Of a stretch of 64,000 nucleotides of DNA, positions 1-7,273 are shown piece by piece (within the stretch, counting starts at the first letter, position 1; each line of letters begins with the position of its first letter). This stretch comes from Lachnospiraceae bacterium (lineage in GTDB: Bacteria > Bacillota > Clostridia > Lachnospirales > Lachnospiraceae). Below the pieces are notes generated by a model. It was not told where the DNA came from, made no database searches, and worked only from the letters and a program-made list of their open reading frames with translations. Location: contig JAGAOO010000030.1 in the NCBI GenBank assembly GCA_017623675.1, positions 1-64,000 on the forward strand, given 5' to 3'. The translations under genes and the position numbers were made by a program.

Positions 1-867
1 ATTGCTTGTCACTACTGCCGAACTGCTTGCAATCGGTGTATCAGAGGATATTTTCAGATATGTTCCGTTTGCATCTGCAACACCGGATGCGTTGCATCTG
101 GTAAAGGTAAGACCGGAACCGGACCAACTAAACTTACCAATCGTGCAGGTGGCATTGGTGTCCTGCAGAATGGTTTCATACTTTCCGGTTGCGGCATTAT
201 AGGTCAGCTTGTAGGTTGGAGCTGTACTCAATGTACTTGAAGTAAAGCTCGGAGTAATATAAATATTGTCTACAATACTTTTAATACGCTCACACTCTGC
301 CAAATTTCCCCATCCAGCTTCGCAGGTCTTTACGACACCATCCCAGCCGATACCATCATTGGTTCCCGGCGTGTAATACTTGTCGATATAATACCATATC
401 ATCAACTGGGTGGAATTATAAAGCCTCCAGTTTTCAAAGGTCACATCACCGCCATAATCATTAAAACTACCGTTATAACGAGGTGCCTGCACCCGCTGTG
501 CACAGCCTAAAACATAACCAATATATTTCTGTTGGTTTGAATTAAGTTTATCGTAATCCGAACTGGTTGCATATGAATTTCCGGTGTTCGCCGCTTTTCC
601 GTAATCAATACAAAAAAGTGAATATGAGTCCGCTGGGTCGCCGAACCACGCGTAAATGATTTGGGGTGCAGAAACACTTGTCGAGGCATTTTTCCATACC
701 GTCATACTGCCGTTTCCATGCCCTCCGGTGGAAGTCCAAAGATTTAGCGAATGCAGCACACTGTCTGCTGCAAACGTTTGTGTCTGTTCTGCTGGTACTA
801 ATAAGTATGACACCAACACCGTCACACTTAATAATACCGCCAGAATCCGTTTTGTTACTGTTTTCAT
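1..867 (-). CDS. Thioester-domain surface adhesin, N-terminal part (runs off the left edge)
   Basis: The frame is open from ATG at 867 to base 1 (289 residues, C-terminus outside the window). It begins with a signal peptide (MKTVTKRILAVLLSVTVLVS). Cys86 in SLFCIDYG and Gln154 in STQLMIW are the two residues that form the internal Cys-Gln thioester in TED adhesins of Gram-positive bacteria, which bind host surfaces covalently. A GGAGAG ribosome binding site lies just upstream. The missing part should contain Cna-B-type repeats and a sortase signal, as in the related gene at 23581-25545. Family assignment rests on the paired motifs and signal peptide; the ligand is unknown. Confidence 0.8.
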   Translation of the reverse strand, partial: MKTVTKRILAVLLSVTVLVSYLLVPAEQTQTFAADSVLHSLNLWTSTGGHGNGSMTVWKNASTSVSAPQIIYAWFGDPADSYSLFCIDYGKAANTGNSYATSSDYDKLNSNQQKYIGYVLGCAQRVQAPRYNGSFNDYGGDVTFENWRLYNSTQLMIWYYIDKYYTPGTNDGIGWDGVVKTCEAGWGNLAECERIKSIVDNIYITPSFTSSTLSTAPTYKLTYNAATGKYETILQDTNATCTIGKFSWSGSGLTFTRCNASGVADANGTYLKISSDTPIASSSAVVTSN

Positions 868-949
868 TTTTTTCTTCACTCTCCTTGTAAGTATTTTTAT
901 CTATATAAAAAGAAAACCGATAGGCTTCCCTGAATTTTTGACAATAAAC

Positions 950-981
950 AATAAAAAAGGAAGCCATGCTAATGACTTCCC
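950..981 (-). terminator. Intrinsic terminator of the small membrane gene
   Basis: On the minus strand a GGAAG...CTTCC hairpin (959-980) is followed by TTTTTTATT. It lies between the gene at 1017-1223 and the thioester adhesin, so the adhesin probably has its own promoter. Confidence 0.75.
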
Positions 982-1016
982 TTATCGCTTCATATTGGCT
1001 TTTACCATGAACACCT

Positions 1017-1223
1017 TTACTTCTTGTCTTTCCAGTATTCAATAATAAAACTTCGTACAATTATTAAACCCATTGAAATCAAACAAACAGCAAGACATAC
1101 GTTATCAAAATATGTATTGGCTGTACCAATGAATAAAACAATATATCCCCATATAGCAAAATTAATAAGCATACATAGAAACAAAATTATTTTACTAAAT
1201 TTAGATGTTATTATTTTTCTCAT
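1017..1223 (-). CDS. Small two-helix membrane protein, unknown function
   Basis: A 68-residue protein with two hydrophobic segments (about residues 10-33 and 40-60) and a basic C-terminus (YWKDKK). An AAGGAGAA ribosome binding site is well placed before ATG at 1223. It has its own terminator on each side and lies between a lipoprotein gene and the thioester adhesin. I do not recognise the family; a helper for the neighbouring surface proteins is possible but unproven. Confidence 0.6.
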   Translation of the reverse strand: MRKIITSKFSKIILFLCMLINFAIWGYIVLFIGTANTYFDNVCLAVCLISMGLIIVRSFIIEYWKDKK

Positions 1224-1251
1224 GCTCGTATTCTCCTTCCTTTTTAAATAT

Positions 1252-1279
1252 TAAAAAGGAAGCCACTAACGACTTCCTT
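1252..1279 (-). terminator. Intrinsic terminator of the lipoprotein gene
   Basis: On the minus strand a hairpin with GGAAG/CTTCC arms (1258-1277) is followed by TTTTTAAT. It closes the lipoprotein gene 1306-2286. Confidence 0.75.
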
Positions 1280-1305
1280 AATGTATTTATGAATTTAATA
1301 TTTTA

Positions 1306-2286
1306 TTAGCGATAACAAGTAAAATACGTTCTACGCGAACCATCCGATTCCACTGTAATTTTATCAATAAACATTCCAATTGCCATATAAGCATCACTTG
1401 GCACACCCTGTGCGTCTAAATCATGTTTTATTGAAGAATAGATGTTTTCTATCATAGATTCATTATTCCAATGTGTCCACTCTACACCATCTACATAATC
1501 ACCAGCAAACCATCCGGATTCATAATAAACACCATTATATGTAATACCTCTGGCAATAATTGCGTTTGGATAATCAGCTTTTAACCTTGCATTCACCTGA
1601 TCCTGAATATAATACCAATCCAAATAGTAATCCTCAGGATTAAATGCTGCTTCTGTGGTTGTTTCTGCAGATGTCGTGTTTCCTGAACCCGTCACCGTTC
1701 CGGATGCTGCATTGTTTCCAGAGGTTGTATTATTTCCAGTTGAAGTTCCGGCTCCGGCATTTGCAGTAGTGCTATTACCTGTGCTTTGACTGCCCTTTCC
1801 GGTTGTATTGGCAGTAATTCCACTTTCATTGGAAACTGTCTGTGTCTGCTCGGTACTGTCCGTTTCTTCTTCCGGTTCTTCCTCGGCAACCAGTGTTCTT
1901 ACTATTACATTGACTGTTCTCTTTGATTCTCCGGCAGTAACCGTCATGGTTGCTGTGCCATTTTTTACAGCTGTTACCTTTCCATTCTCATCAATGGTCG
2001 CCACTGAATCATCGCTGCTTGTATATTCAAGTTTACCTTCATAATCAGTATCAACCGCAAGGCTTTTACTCTCTCCGGCTTCGAGATAAAACGCTACGTT
2101 AAAACGTTCCTGTTCAATGCTGATTGTCACAGGGTTAGAAACTACTTCTTTATCTGCTTCCGTTGAAACCTTTGCTACTATATCCTCGGTTGTATCTTCC
2201 GGTTCTGTTTGACTACCACAGCCAACCGTCATAACTGCCATTGTCGTTATTAAAATTCCTGTTATGATTTTCTTTCCCATTCTCAT
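1306..2286 (-). CDS. Lipoprotein with BIG2 Ig-like domain and a C-terminal domain shared with 25665-26462
   Basis: A 326-residue secreted lipoprotein: signal peptide ending in the lipobox VGC (Cys about 23), an acidic stretch, a bacterial Ig-like (BIG2) domain at about 70-130 (SSDDSVATIDENGKVTAV), a long Thr/Asn/Gly-rich linker, and a C-terminal globular domain (about 220-326) starting DYYLDWYYI and ending RRTYFTCYR. The same C-terminal domain occurs in the lipoprotein at 25665-26462, and both lie just upstream of a thioester adhesin. GGAGG lies 7 bases before ATG 2286. Function is unknown; a surface partner of the adhesin is an inference from the repeated pairing. Confidence 0.7.
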   Translation of the reverse strand: MRMGKKIITGILITTMAVMTVGCGSQTEPEDTTEDIVAKVSTEADKEVVSNPVTISIEQERFNVAFYLEAGESKSLAVDTDYEGKLEYTSSDDSVATIDENGKVTAVKNGTATMTVTAGESKRTVNVIVRTLVAEEEPEEETDSTEQTQTVSNESGITANTTGKGSQSTGNSTTANAGAGTSTGNNTTSGNNAASGTVTGSGNTTSAETTTEAAFNPEDYYLDWYYIQDQVNARLKADYPNAIIARGITYNGVYYESGWFAGDYVDGVEWTHWNNESMIENIYSSIKHDLDAQGVPSDAYMAIGMFIDKITVESDGSRRTYFTCYR

Positions 2287-2304
2287 GATAATTCCTCCCT
2301 ATAG

Positions 2305-2321
2305 GTGTTCACCGTGAACAC
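2305..2321. promoter_or_regulatory. parS-like palindrome, copy 1
   Basis: GTGTTCACCGTGAACAC, the leftmost of eight copies of TGTTCACSGTGAACA. It overlaps the fic stop codon. It resembles the chromosomal parS consensus (TGTTNCACGTGAAACA) but has an odd length with a central S. A ParB and ParA pair is encoded in the same element. Confidence 0.65.
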
Positions 2322-2947
2322 TTTTTGGCATATTCTTTCCCTTTTTTCAGTTCTCCAGTCTTATAAACATCATACCCCTCGTATGAATAACTGGCATCAA
2401 TCCCTTTCATATAGACCTCGCGATCATTCACTCGTTCTGTTAATGCGTTTCGTAAAAGCAACTTGATTTCTGTATCTTTTACAGGACTCCGTTCCATTGC
2501 AAGAAGATAATCTTCTTTATTTACTTGAGACCAGTCAATCACATGATTGATTTCCTTTTTTAACATTAAATCTAACCAGATACGTGTACTTCTGCCATTA
2601 CCTTCCCGAAATGGATGTGCAACATTCATTTCAACATACTTTTCGATGATTTCATCAAAACTTGACTGTGGCATCTGTTCGATTTCTTGTAAAGCTGCAG
2701 ATAAATACATCACAGGCACGAACCGAAAACCGCCTTTGGCAATATTGACAGTCCGCACCTTCCCGGCAAAATCATATATATCATCAAACAGATATTTATG
2801 AATCTTGGAAAGAGTATCAAATGTACCTGCTTCAAAAGTATCCAATATTCCCTGTTCAAATAGTTCCAATGCTCTATTCTTACTAATCCTTTCCTCTTCT
2901 TTCATCAATTTGACGGATTCAGTAATTCCCAGCTTGTTTTTCAGCAT
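2309..2947 (-). CDS. Fic family protein (putative toxin AMP-transferase)
   Basis: A 212-residue Fic domain protein. The active-site motif HPFREGNGR is complete, so transfer of AMP or a related nucleotide part to a target protein is expected. I chose ATG 2947 (MLKNKL) because AGGAGG lies 7 bases upstream; an earlier ATG has no such site. Its start overlaps the stop of the DinJ-type gene (ATGCTGA), so the two are translationally coupled like a toxin-antitoxin pair. No Fic inhibitory motif ([S/T]xxxE[G/N]) is obvious at the N-terminus. The target is unknown. Confidence 0.85.
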   Translation of the reverse strand: MLKNKLGITESVKLMKEEERISKNRALELFEQGILDTFEAGTFDTLSKIHKYLFDDIYDFAGKVRTVNIAKGGFRFVPVMYLSAALQEIEQMPQSSFDEIIEKYVEMNVAHPFREGNGRSTRIWLDLMLKKEINHVIDWSQVNKEDYLLAMERSPVKDTEIKLLLRNALTERVNDREVYMKGIDASYSYEGYDVYKTGELKKGKEYAKKCSR

Positions 2948-3180
2948 GAACAGTCCTCCTTGCATATTTCACTCATTTTTTCTTTATACAGCATGAGTCT
3001 TTCCAGTTGCTGCTCTCTTCGCTCCTTGGACACATCAAATGGTATCGCCTGTTCCCTCACCATCTTCTTTGCGAACATGATAAATGCAGTTGTCAGATTA
3101 ATCCCTAAGTCCTCACAAAGAACTTCCATATCCTTCTTAAGTTTATCATCCATGCGGATACTGACTGTTGTTTGTGCCAT
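2941..3180 (-). CDS. RelB/DinJ family antitoxin
   Basis: About 79 residues with an N-terminal ribbon-helix-helix (TTVSIRMDDKLKKDMEVLCEDLGINLTTAF, split over two helices) typical of DinJ/RelB antitoxins that bind DNA and autorepress. ATG 3180 is preferred over 3186 because GGAGG (3188-3192) is then 7 bases away. The gene is followed by fic with overlapping start and stop, instead of the usual YafQ/RelE toxin. A perfect inverted repeat overlaps its promoter. Confidence 0.8.
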   Translation of the reverse strand: MAQTTVSIRMDDKLKKDMEVLCEDLGINLTTAFIMFAKKMVREQAIPFDVSKERREQQLERLMLYKEKMSEICKEDCSC

Positions 3181-3228
3181 ATCCATTCCTCCAATCTATA
3201 ATTATTCCTATTTATAAGATACTTCATT

Positions 3229-3258
3229 TTGAATACATTGTCAATACAACGTATTCAA
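3229..3258 (-). promoter_or_regulatory. Operator and promoter of the dinJ-fic operon
   Basis: A perfect 8-bp inverted repeat (TTGAATAC 3229-3236, GTATTCAA 3251-3258) covers the minus-strand -35 box TTGACA; 17 bases on is TATCTT. This is the layout expected for autoregulation by the RHH antitoxin. Confidence 0.55.
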
Positions 3259-3279
3259 AAATATCAAACAAGCTACTTT

Positions 3280-3789
3280 TCACAAGCACTTCATATTAAG
3301 TTTTCTTACATTTCCCATAAATGGACTCATTTCTCTTTGTTTTTGCAATGCTTCTTCTCTGGAGAACGAATAAAACTCTCTTGTGTTACTTCCAACTATG
3401 ATGTGGTCCACCATATGAATTCCTAATATATCACACCCTTTTTTAATCTGTTCCGTAATCCGAATATCGTTTTCCGACGGTTGGATGTTCCCTGACGGAT
3501 GATTATGCATAAGCATAATGTTTGGTGCGTTTGAAAGAATAGTCGACTTGAAAATATCTGCTGGATTTGCAAGCGATGTCTGAACCGCACCGACAGATGC
3601 AATACAAAAATTAATTGGTCGCATGTCTGCCTGTAGATTTAAAACAACAACACATTCCCTATCCATATCATTAAGCAATTCTTGTAACACAACTATGGCT
3701 TCCTCCGGAGTTTTAACATGCTTATCTGATGCAAGTTTACGTTCCTTGATTAGCCGAATAGAAACTTCCTGTAACCCCTTATTATTCAT
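3280..3789 (-). CDS. RadC-like JAB domain protein of mobile elements
   Basis: About 169 residues forming a single JAB/MPN metalloprotein domain. The metal motif HNHPSG(N)xxPSxxD is intact (HNHPSGNIQPSENDI). It lacks the N-terminal helix-hairpin-helix of full-length RadC, as is common for copies on plasmids and integrated elements. ATG 3789 follows a GAGGTG ribosome binding site. Its biological role is unknown. Confidence 0.85.
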   Translation of the reverse strand: MNNKGLQEVSIRLIKERKLASDKHVKTPEEAIVVLQELLNDMDRECVVVLNLQADMRPINFCIASVGAVQTSLANPADIFKSTILSNAPNIMLMHNHPSGNIQPSENDIRITEQIKKGCDILGIHMVDHIIVGSNTREFYSFSREEALQKQREMSPFMGNVRKLNMKCL

Positions 3790-3801
3790 TTTATACACCT
3801 C

Positions 3802-4155
3802 TTAGAAATTTACAGTCATAACAAATTCTTCATCCTGTGGTATTTGTTTAATTTCTTTGATAATTTCTTCAACAGAATTCTGTTCGCTGTGTACAGAATC
3901 TGCGTCCATATCAGCCATCAAAAAGTCCAGCAACTCTTTTTCTTCACTGGTTGCCTGTTCACCGTGAACAGCTTCCTCTTTTACCTCTGAATCATTATGA
4001 ATCAGCTCCTGGGTTAAATAATGCCGGTTATGATATTCTAATACCGCTGCTTTCACATATGCAGTTGCGTTACTAAAACCATCATGCCGGGATAGAATCT
4101 TTTCAATCTTTTTATCCTGCTCCGTAGTACCAATTCTCATAATGAAATTTTTCAT
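3802..4155 (-). CDS. Small ribbon-helix-helix-like protein with acidic tail
   Basis: About 117 residues. The N-terminal half (RIGTTEQDKKIEKILSR...FSNATAYVKAAVLEY) has the strand-helix-helix pattern of MetJ/Arc-type plasmid regulators, followed by a very acidic tail. The gene contains parS-like copy 2, read in frame as VHGEQ, and a degenerate copy read as VHSEQ (3881-3895). GAGGAGG lies upstream of ATG 4155; the spacing is long, so TTG 4167 remains possible. Function unknown. Confidence 0.55.
   Translation of the reverse strand: MKNFIMRIGTTEQDKKIEKILSRHDGFSNATAYVKAAVLEYHNRHYLTQELIHNDSEVKEEAVHGEQATSEEKELLDFLMADMDADSVHSEQNSVEEIIKEIKQIPQDEEFVMTVNF
3955..3971. promoter_or_regulatory. parS-like palindrome, copy 2 (inside a gene)
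   Basis: CTGTTCACCGTGAACAG, inside the coding sequence of the RHH-like gene. A degenerate version (TGTTCGCTGTGTACA) lies 60 bases away at 3881-3895. Confidence 0.6.
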
Positions 4156-4196
4156 ACTTCTAACCAACCTCCTCTAAATAAAAAAGAATATGCAGT

Positions 4197-4460
4197 CTAC
4201 ATTACCACACATTCACCAAATCCGGATAAATCCGTGTATCCACTCTCACATAGTTCATAACACTTCTGCCTGCAATCAAATTCTGTCACACCAGCAATAT
4301 AACAAAAAGCTCCACTCATATCTTCTAATAATATTCCCGATATTTTAGGTCTTTCCTTATCTCGCTCTGCTATTCCCAAGCCCAAAATGTTTTCATCATA
4401 GGATAAACTGATTATTTCCAACACCTTTATTTTTTTCTCTTCTGTTATCAATACCCTCAT
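4197..4460 (-). CDS. Hypothetical protein, 87 residues
   Basis: The small ORF starts MRVLITEEKK at 4460 with an AAAGGAATG ribosome binding site. It has three cysteines near the C-terminus (CRQKCYELC). A longer in-frame extension would run through a terminator hairpin, so the short form is chosen. I do not recognise the family. Confidence 0.5.
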   Translation of the reverse strand: MRVLITEEKKIKVLEIISLSYDENILGLGIAERDKERPKISGILLEDMSGAFCYIAGVTEFDCRQKCYELCESGYTDLSGFGECVVM

Positions 4461-4482
4461 TTTCTCATTCCTTTCACACAAT

Positions 4483-4518
4483 AAAAAAAAGAACAAAACG
4501 ACTGGTTTTGTTCTTTCT
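4483..4518 (-). terminator. Intrinsic terminator upstream of 4197-4460
   Basis: On the minus strand AGAACAAAAC pairs with GTTTTGTTCT and is followed by TTTTTTTT. It lies 23 bases before the gene start, so it may act as an attenuator for that gene. Confidence 0.55.
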
Positions 4519-4678
4519 CTTACATTTATATACACTTGTAGCAGTTTAATAATAACATATCTTCGTAGTATCTTCAAGTATCACCTTGCATTTTTATCGA
4601 CTTTTTTCAGTCCTGACATTTCGCATCGCCTTAATAATAAATGATAAATTATTTGAAATATCATTGAAACTGTGCTAC

Positions 4679-4768
4679 TATAATCATACAAGGTGGTACT
4701 AGGTTGCACCCCTTGGTGTTAACCGCAAAAATAATCCGCGACTTTACCAGAGGGGCGGATTATTTTTT
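4679..4768 (+). ncRNA. Candidate antitoxin RNA convergent with the holin-like toxin
   Basis: A plus-strand TATAAT (4679-4684, weak -35) precedes about 78 bases that end in a strong hairpin (AATAATCCGC...GCGGATTATT, 4730-4764) with a T-run on both strands. The toxin mRNA comes from the other side and its stop codon lies in the terminator stem, so the two 3' ends overlap. This is the layout of TxpA/RatA-type type I systems. Evidence is arrangement only. Confidence 0.5.
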
Positions 4769-4858
4769 GTTCTTCTTATCCGAACTTATCTTATAGACAA
4801 GACCTATGAGTGCCACTAAAAACAATCCAATCTGGATCAAGTTCTCATATGTAACCAT
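4760..4858 (-). CDS. Holin-like type I toxin, 32 residues
   Basis: The peptide MVTYENLIQIGLFLVALIGL plus a basic tail (DKKNKK) matches the short holin-like toxin family (M-TYE-x-L, one membrane helix, Lys-rich end). Start 4858 has GGGGG 8 bases upstream; ATG 4864 is also possible. A minus-strand promoter has TATAAT (4904-4909) with TTTTCA 17 bases before. Such peptides depolarise membranes and are silenced by an antisense RNA; the candidate RNA converges on it from the left. Confidence 0.65.
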   Translation of the reverse strand: MVTYENLIQIGLFLVALIGLVYKISSDKKNKK

Positions 4859-4951
4859 AGGCATCTCCCCCTTTCTCAAGGGGTCAACCGTTCCCACAGA
4901 TACATTATAGCAAAAGCTTCGCTCTATGAAAACAGAAAAACAAAACATTAG

Positions 4952-4976
4952 TAGGGTGTTCACGGTGAACACCCTA
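4952..4976. promoter_or_regulatory. parS-like palindrome, copy 3 (25-bp perfect palindrome)
   Basis: The core TGTTCACGGTGAACA (4957-4971) is extended by TAGGG/CCCTA arms into a 25-bp palindrome. It sits just upstream of the holin-like toxin promoter and downstream of the dam stop codon. Confidence 0.65.
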
Positions 4977-4994
4977 GATAACATTACCCTCTGT

Positions 4995-5777
4995 TCATTT
5001 AGCTGCCCTTAGTTCATAATTGCCCCATACAAATTCTCTTCGCTGGATGCCTCGTTCTGCTCTTGTAATTCTACTTTCCCAGTTCCAATTTTTCAACATT
5101 TGCTTATACAAATCACATTCATAGCCGGATATTAAAATTCGGCCAGGATGATTTACAATAACCTCTAATAATTCAACATGATCTTGATATGTAGCCTCAT
5201 GTACATATTGATACTTCTTACGAATTTCCGGTACATATGGTGGGTCTAAATATATAAAAACATCTTCTGTATTATACATTTCCAAAAGCTGTATTGCCGG
5301 GCGACATTCAATCTGTGCATTTTGCAGTCTTTGAGTCACGTATGGAATTACTGATATAAAGTCATTCCATTGTTTAGTAGTTGTTGGCGAACTGCTCTGT
5401 TGTGATGTACGGAATCCATTCTGGTATCGGTTACTGCAACCAAATCCCATCCAGCATCTTATAGCAAATTTTCTTGCTTTTTCTATTTCATCGTCCTTTT
5501 GAAAATTAATAAATGCATATTCATATTCTTTCCTTGCATAAGGAGTCAGTTTTAGCTGTTCCATAAATTTGTCGGGCTGTTCTCGAATTACACGAAAGAA
5601 GTTTACCACACTTTCATCCAAATCGTTTATAGTTTCAATCCTCGCCTGTGGTTTATTAAAAAACACTGCTCCGCTTCCAAAATACGGTTCAAGATATACT
5701 TCATGCTCTGGAATAAGAGAACATATCCATTCTGATAAACGGTTCTTTGCACCCGGATATTTTAAAACAGGTTTCAT
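4995..5777 (-). CDS. Orphan Dam-type DNA adenine N6-methyltransferase (D12 class)
   Basis: A 260-residue D12-class methyltransferase. The AdoMet-binding motif is YPGAKNRL with PYFGSGAVFF, and the catalytic motif IV is DPPY. No restriction enzyme is nearby, so it is an orphan, as usual on plasmids and phages, where it may protect the element or mark replication and partition. GAGGTG precedes ATG 5777/5780. The target sequence cannot be told from this alone, though GATC is usual for the class. Confidence 0.85.
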   Translation of the reverse strand: MKPVLKYPGAKNRLSEWICSLIPEHEVYLEPYFGSGAVFFNKPQARIETINDLDESVVNFFRVIREQPDKFMEQLKLTPYARKEYEYAFINFQKDDEIEKARKFAIRCWMGFGCSNRYQNGFRTSQQSSSPTTTKQWNDFISVIPYVTQRLQNAQIECRPAIQLLEMYNTEDVFIYLDPPYVPEIRKKYQYVHEATYQDHVELLEVIVNHPGRILISGYECDLYKQMLKNWNWESRITRAERGIQRREFVWGNYELRAAK

Positions 5778-5815
5778 CATTACTCACCTCAATATTGTCA
5801 TATAAAGAAAAAATG

Positions 5816-5843
5816 TTATAGAGGCGGTTGTCCGCCTCTATAG
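5816..5843 (-). terminator. Terminator of the parAB operon
   Basis: A perfect TATAGAGGCGG/CCGCCTCTATA hairpin directly follows the parB stop. On the minus strand it is followed by a T-rich stretch. Confidence 0.75.
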
Positions 5844-5845
5844 TT

Positions 5846-7261
5846 TTACCCAATCGCATCTACTTCATCTTCCAGCATAGCAATTAAACTCTTAATAATC
5901 TTTTTAGCGTCCTCTGCATTGCTCCACTGGATGGAATCTGCATTGCTTAATTCCTCTTCCAATTTGTAAATACGTTTTTCCAGGTCACTTTTTGATACTA
6001 CACCGGATGCTTCCTCTGATGTTTCAGTTTGTTTAGTCTTATCCAACTGAACTTGTTCAGAAAGTATATCAAGGAACATTGTCCAGGTAATCTCATCATA
6101 ATTGCTAATCACAATTCCTGTTTTGTTATGGCATATTATTTTAATTCCTCGCGGAGAGCAATCAAAACCTATCACCCCTGGACCACCAAAATAACTATAT
6201 GCCTTTCCATATTTTTCAATCAGATATTTCTTTAGCTTATAATAGTTTTTAATTTCACAGCCTATATGTTCATATACACGTAACACTTCATCAGAGGAAG
6301 GAATCTTAGATTGTTCACCGTGAACACTTTCTGCATCCTCAATTTGTTCATCCTCTTCTTCCTCTCCATAACACATATGCTCTCCATTCTCCGGGTGGCA
6401 TTCCCAGATACCTTCCTCTGGATTGTTATTTAACATACAATCCTCACATTCTTCCTGAACCGGTAATCTATCATATGCAGTCTTCATTTCATTATTGGTA
6501 TAATCTTCTATACTTAACTGACCGTCCAAAGGCTTTTTACTTAGTATTGAATTCATAAAGTCTTTCAATGCACGTTTTGTAACTGCTTCTCGTTCTTTTT
6601 CAGCAGCTTCACAAATCATTGTTGCCAATTGTTCCTGTTCTTCTTTTGAAAGCGTCTTTGCTGTATAAAGAAAAGACCAAGGTGCTTTCCGTTCCGCAAC
6701 TATTCTCTGCAGTTCCGGTTCCAGCTTCAAAAGGGATTCATATTTATATACCTGACTGGCAGATATCCGAAAATCAACCGCAATCTGTTCTCTGGTATCA
6801 CCCTTGAATCCTTCCTTTTCCAATGTTTCACGGTGATAATGAATCTGTCTGGCTACCAGTATTGGATTATCACTTTGAACCTTATTTCTGCCATACAGAT
6901 TTGCACCGAGCAACTGTCTTCTCTTAACTGTTTCTTCCGGCTCCGGTTCAATCAAGCATGGAATAGTATCTAAGCCAGCTTCTATTGCTGCATATTTCCG
7001 GATATGTCCGGAATACACTTCATAAGTACCATCCGGACAGGAATATACATTAATGGCACCCTTAAAACCATTTGCCTTTATTCCTAACGCGGTATGTTCA
7101 ATATCTGACTGTTCCATTCCAAATAAATACGCATTATCCGGATTATCCTTTAGTTCCTTAGTCGGAAGCTGTTTTACCACAGCTCCAGCCTTCATTAATG
7201 CACTTTTGCTTGCTACGCTTTGAAGTGTTTTATTGCCTTTTGCTTTACTAAAATCTGCCAT
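5846..7261 (-). CDS. parB: ParB-like partition protein
   Basis: A 471-residue ParB/Spo0J-family protein: an N-terminal ParB/sulfiredoxin-like CTPase fold (about 35-125, with YSGHIRKYAA where chromosomal ParB has GERRxRA), a helix-turn-helix (REQIAVDFRISASQVYKYE, about 165-185), and a long C-terminal extension with a Cys cluster (CEDCMLN...CYGEEEE) and a coiled coil at the end. ATG 7261 is chosen because AAAGGAG is then 6-7 bases away. It follows parA by 12 bases. The gene contains parS-like copy 4, so ParB may bind its own gene. Confidence 0.85.
   Translation of the reverse strand: MADFSKAKGNKTLQSVASKSALMKAGAVVKQLPTKELKDNPDNAYLFGMEQSDIEHTALGIKANGFKGAINVYSCPDGTYEVYSGHIRKYAAIEAGLDTIPCLIEPEPEETVKRRQLLGANLYGRNKVQSDNPILVARQIHYHRETLEKEGFKGDTREQIAVDFRISASQVYKYESLLKLEPELQRIVAERKAPWSFLYTAKTLSKEEQEQLATMICEAAEKEREAVTKRALKDFMNSILSKKPLDGQLSIEDYTNNEMKTAYDRLPVQEECEDCMLNNNPEEGIWECHPENGEHMCYGEEEEDEQIEDAESVHGEQSKIPSSDEVLRVYEHIGCEIKNYYKLKKYLIEKYGKAYSYFGGPGVIGFDCSPRGIKIICHNKTGIVISNYDEITWTMFLDILSEQVQLDKTKQTETSEEASGVVSKSDLEKRIYKLEEELSNADSIQWSNAEDAKKIIKSLIAMLEDEVDAIG
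6312..6326. promoter_or_regulatory. parS-like palindrome, copy 4 (inside parB)
   Basis: TGTTCACCGTGAACA within parB, read in frame as VHGEQ. Sites inside par genes are common for real parS sequences. Confidence 0.65.
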
Positions 7262-7273
7262 ATCCATTCTCCT

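Noticed and set aside
605-1060. 151-residue minus-strand frame
   Set aside because: It overlaps the signal-peptide start of the thioester adhesin in another frame, crosses a terminator and has no ribosome binding site.
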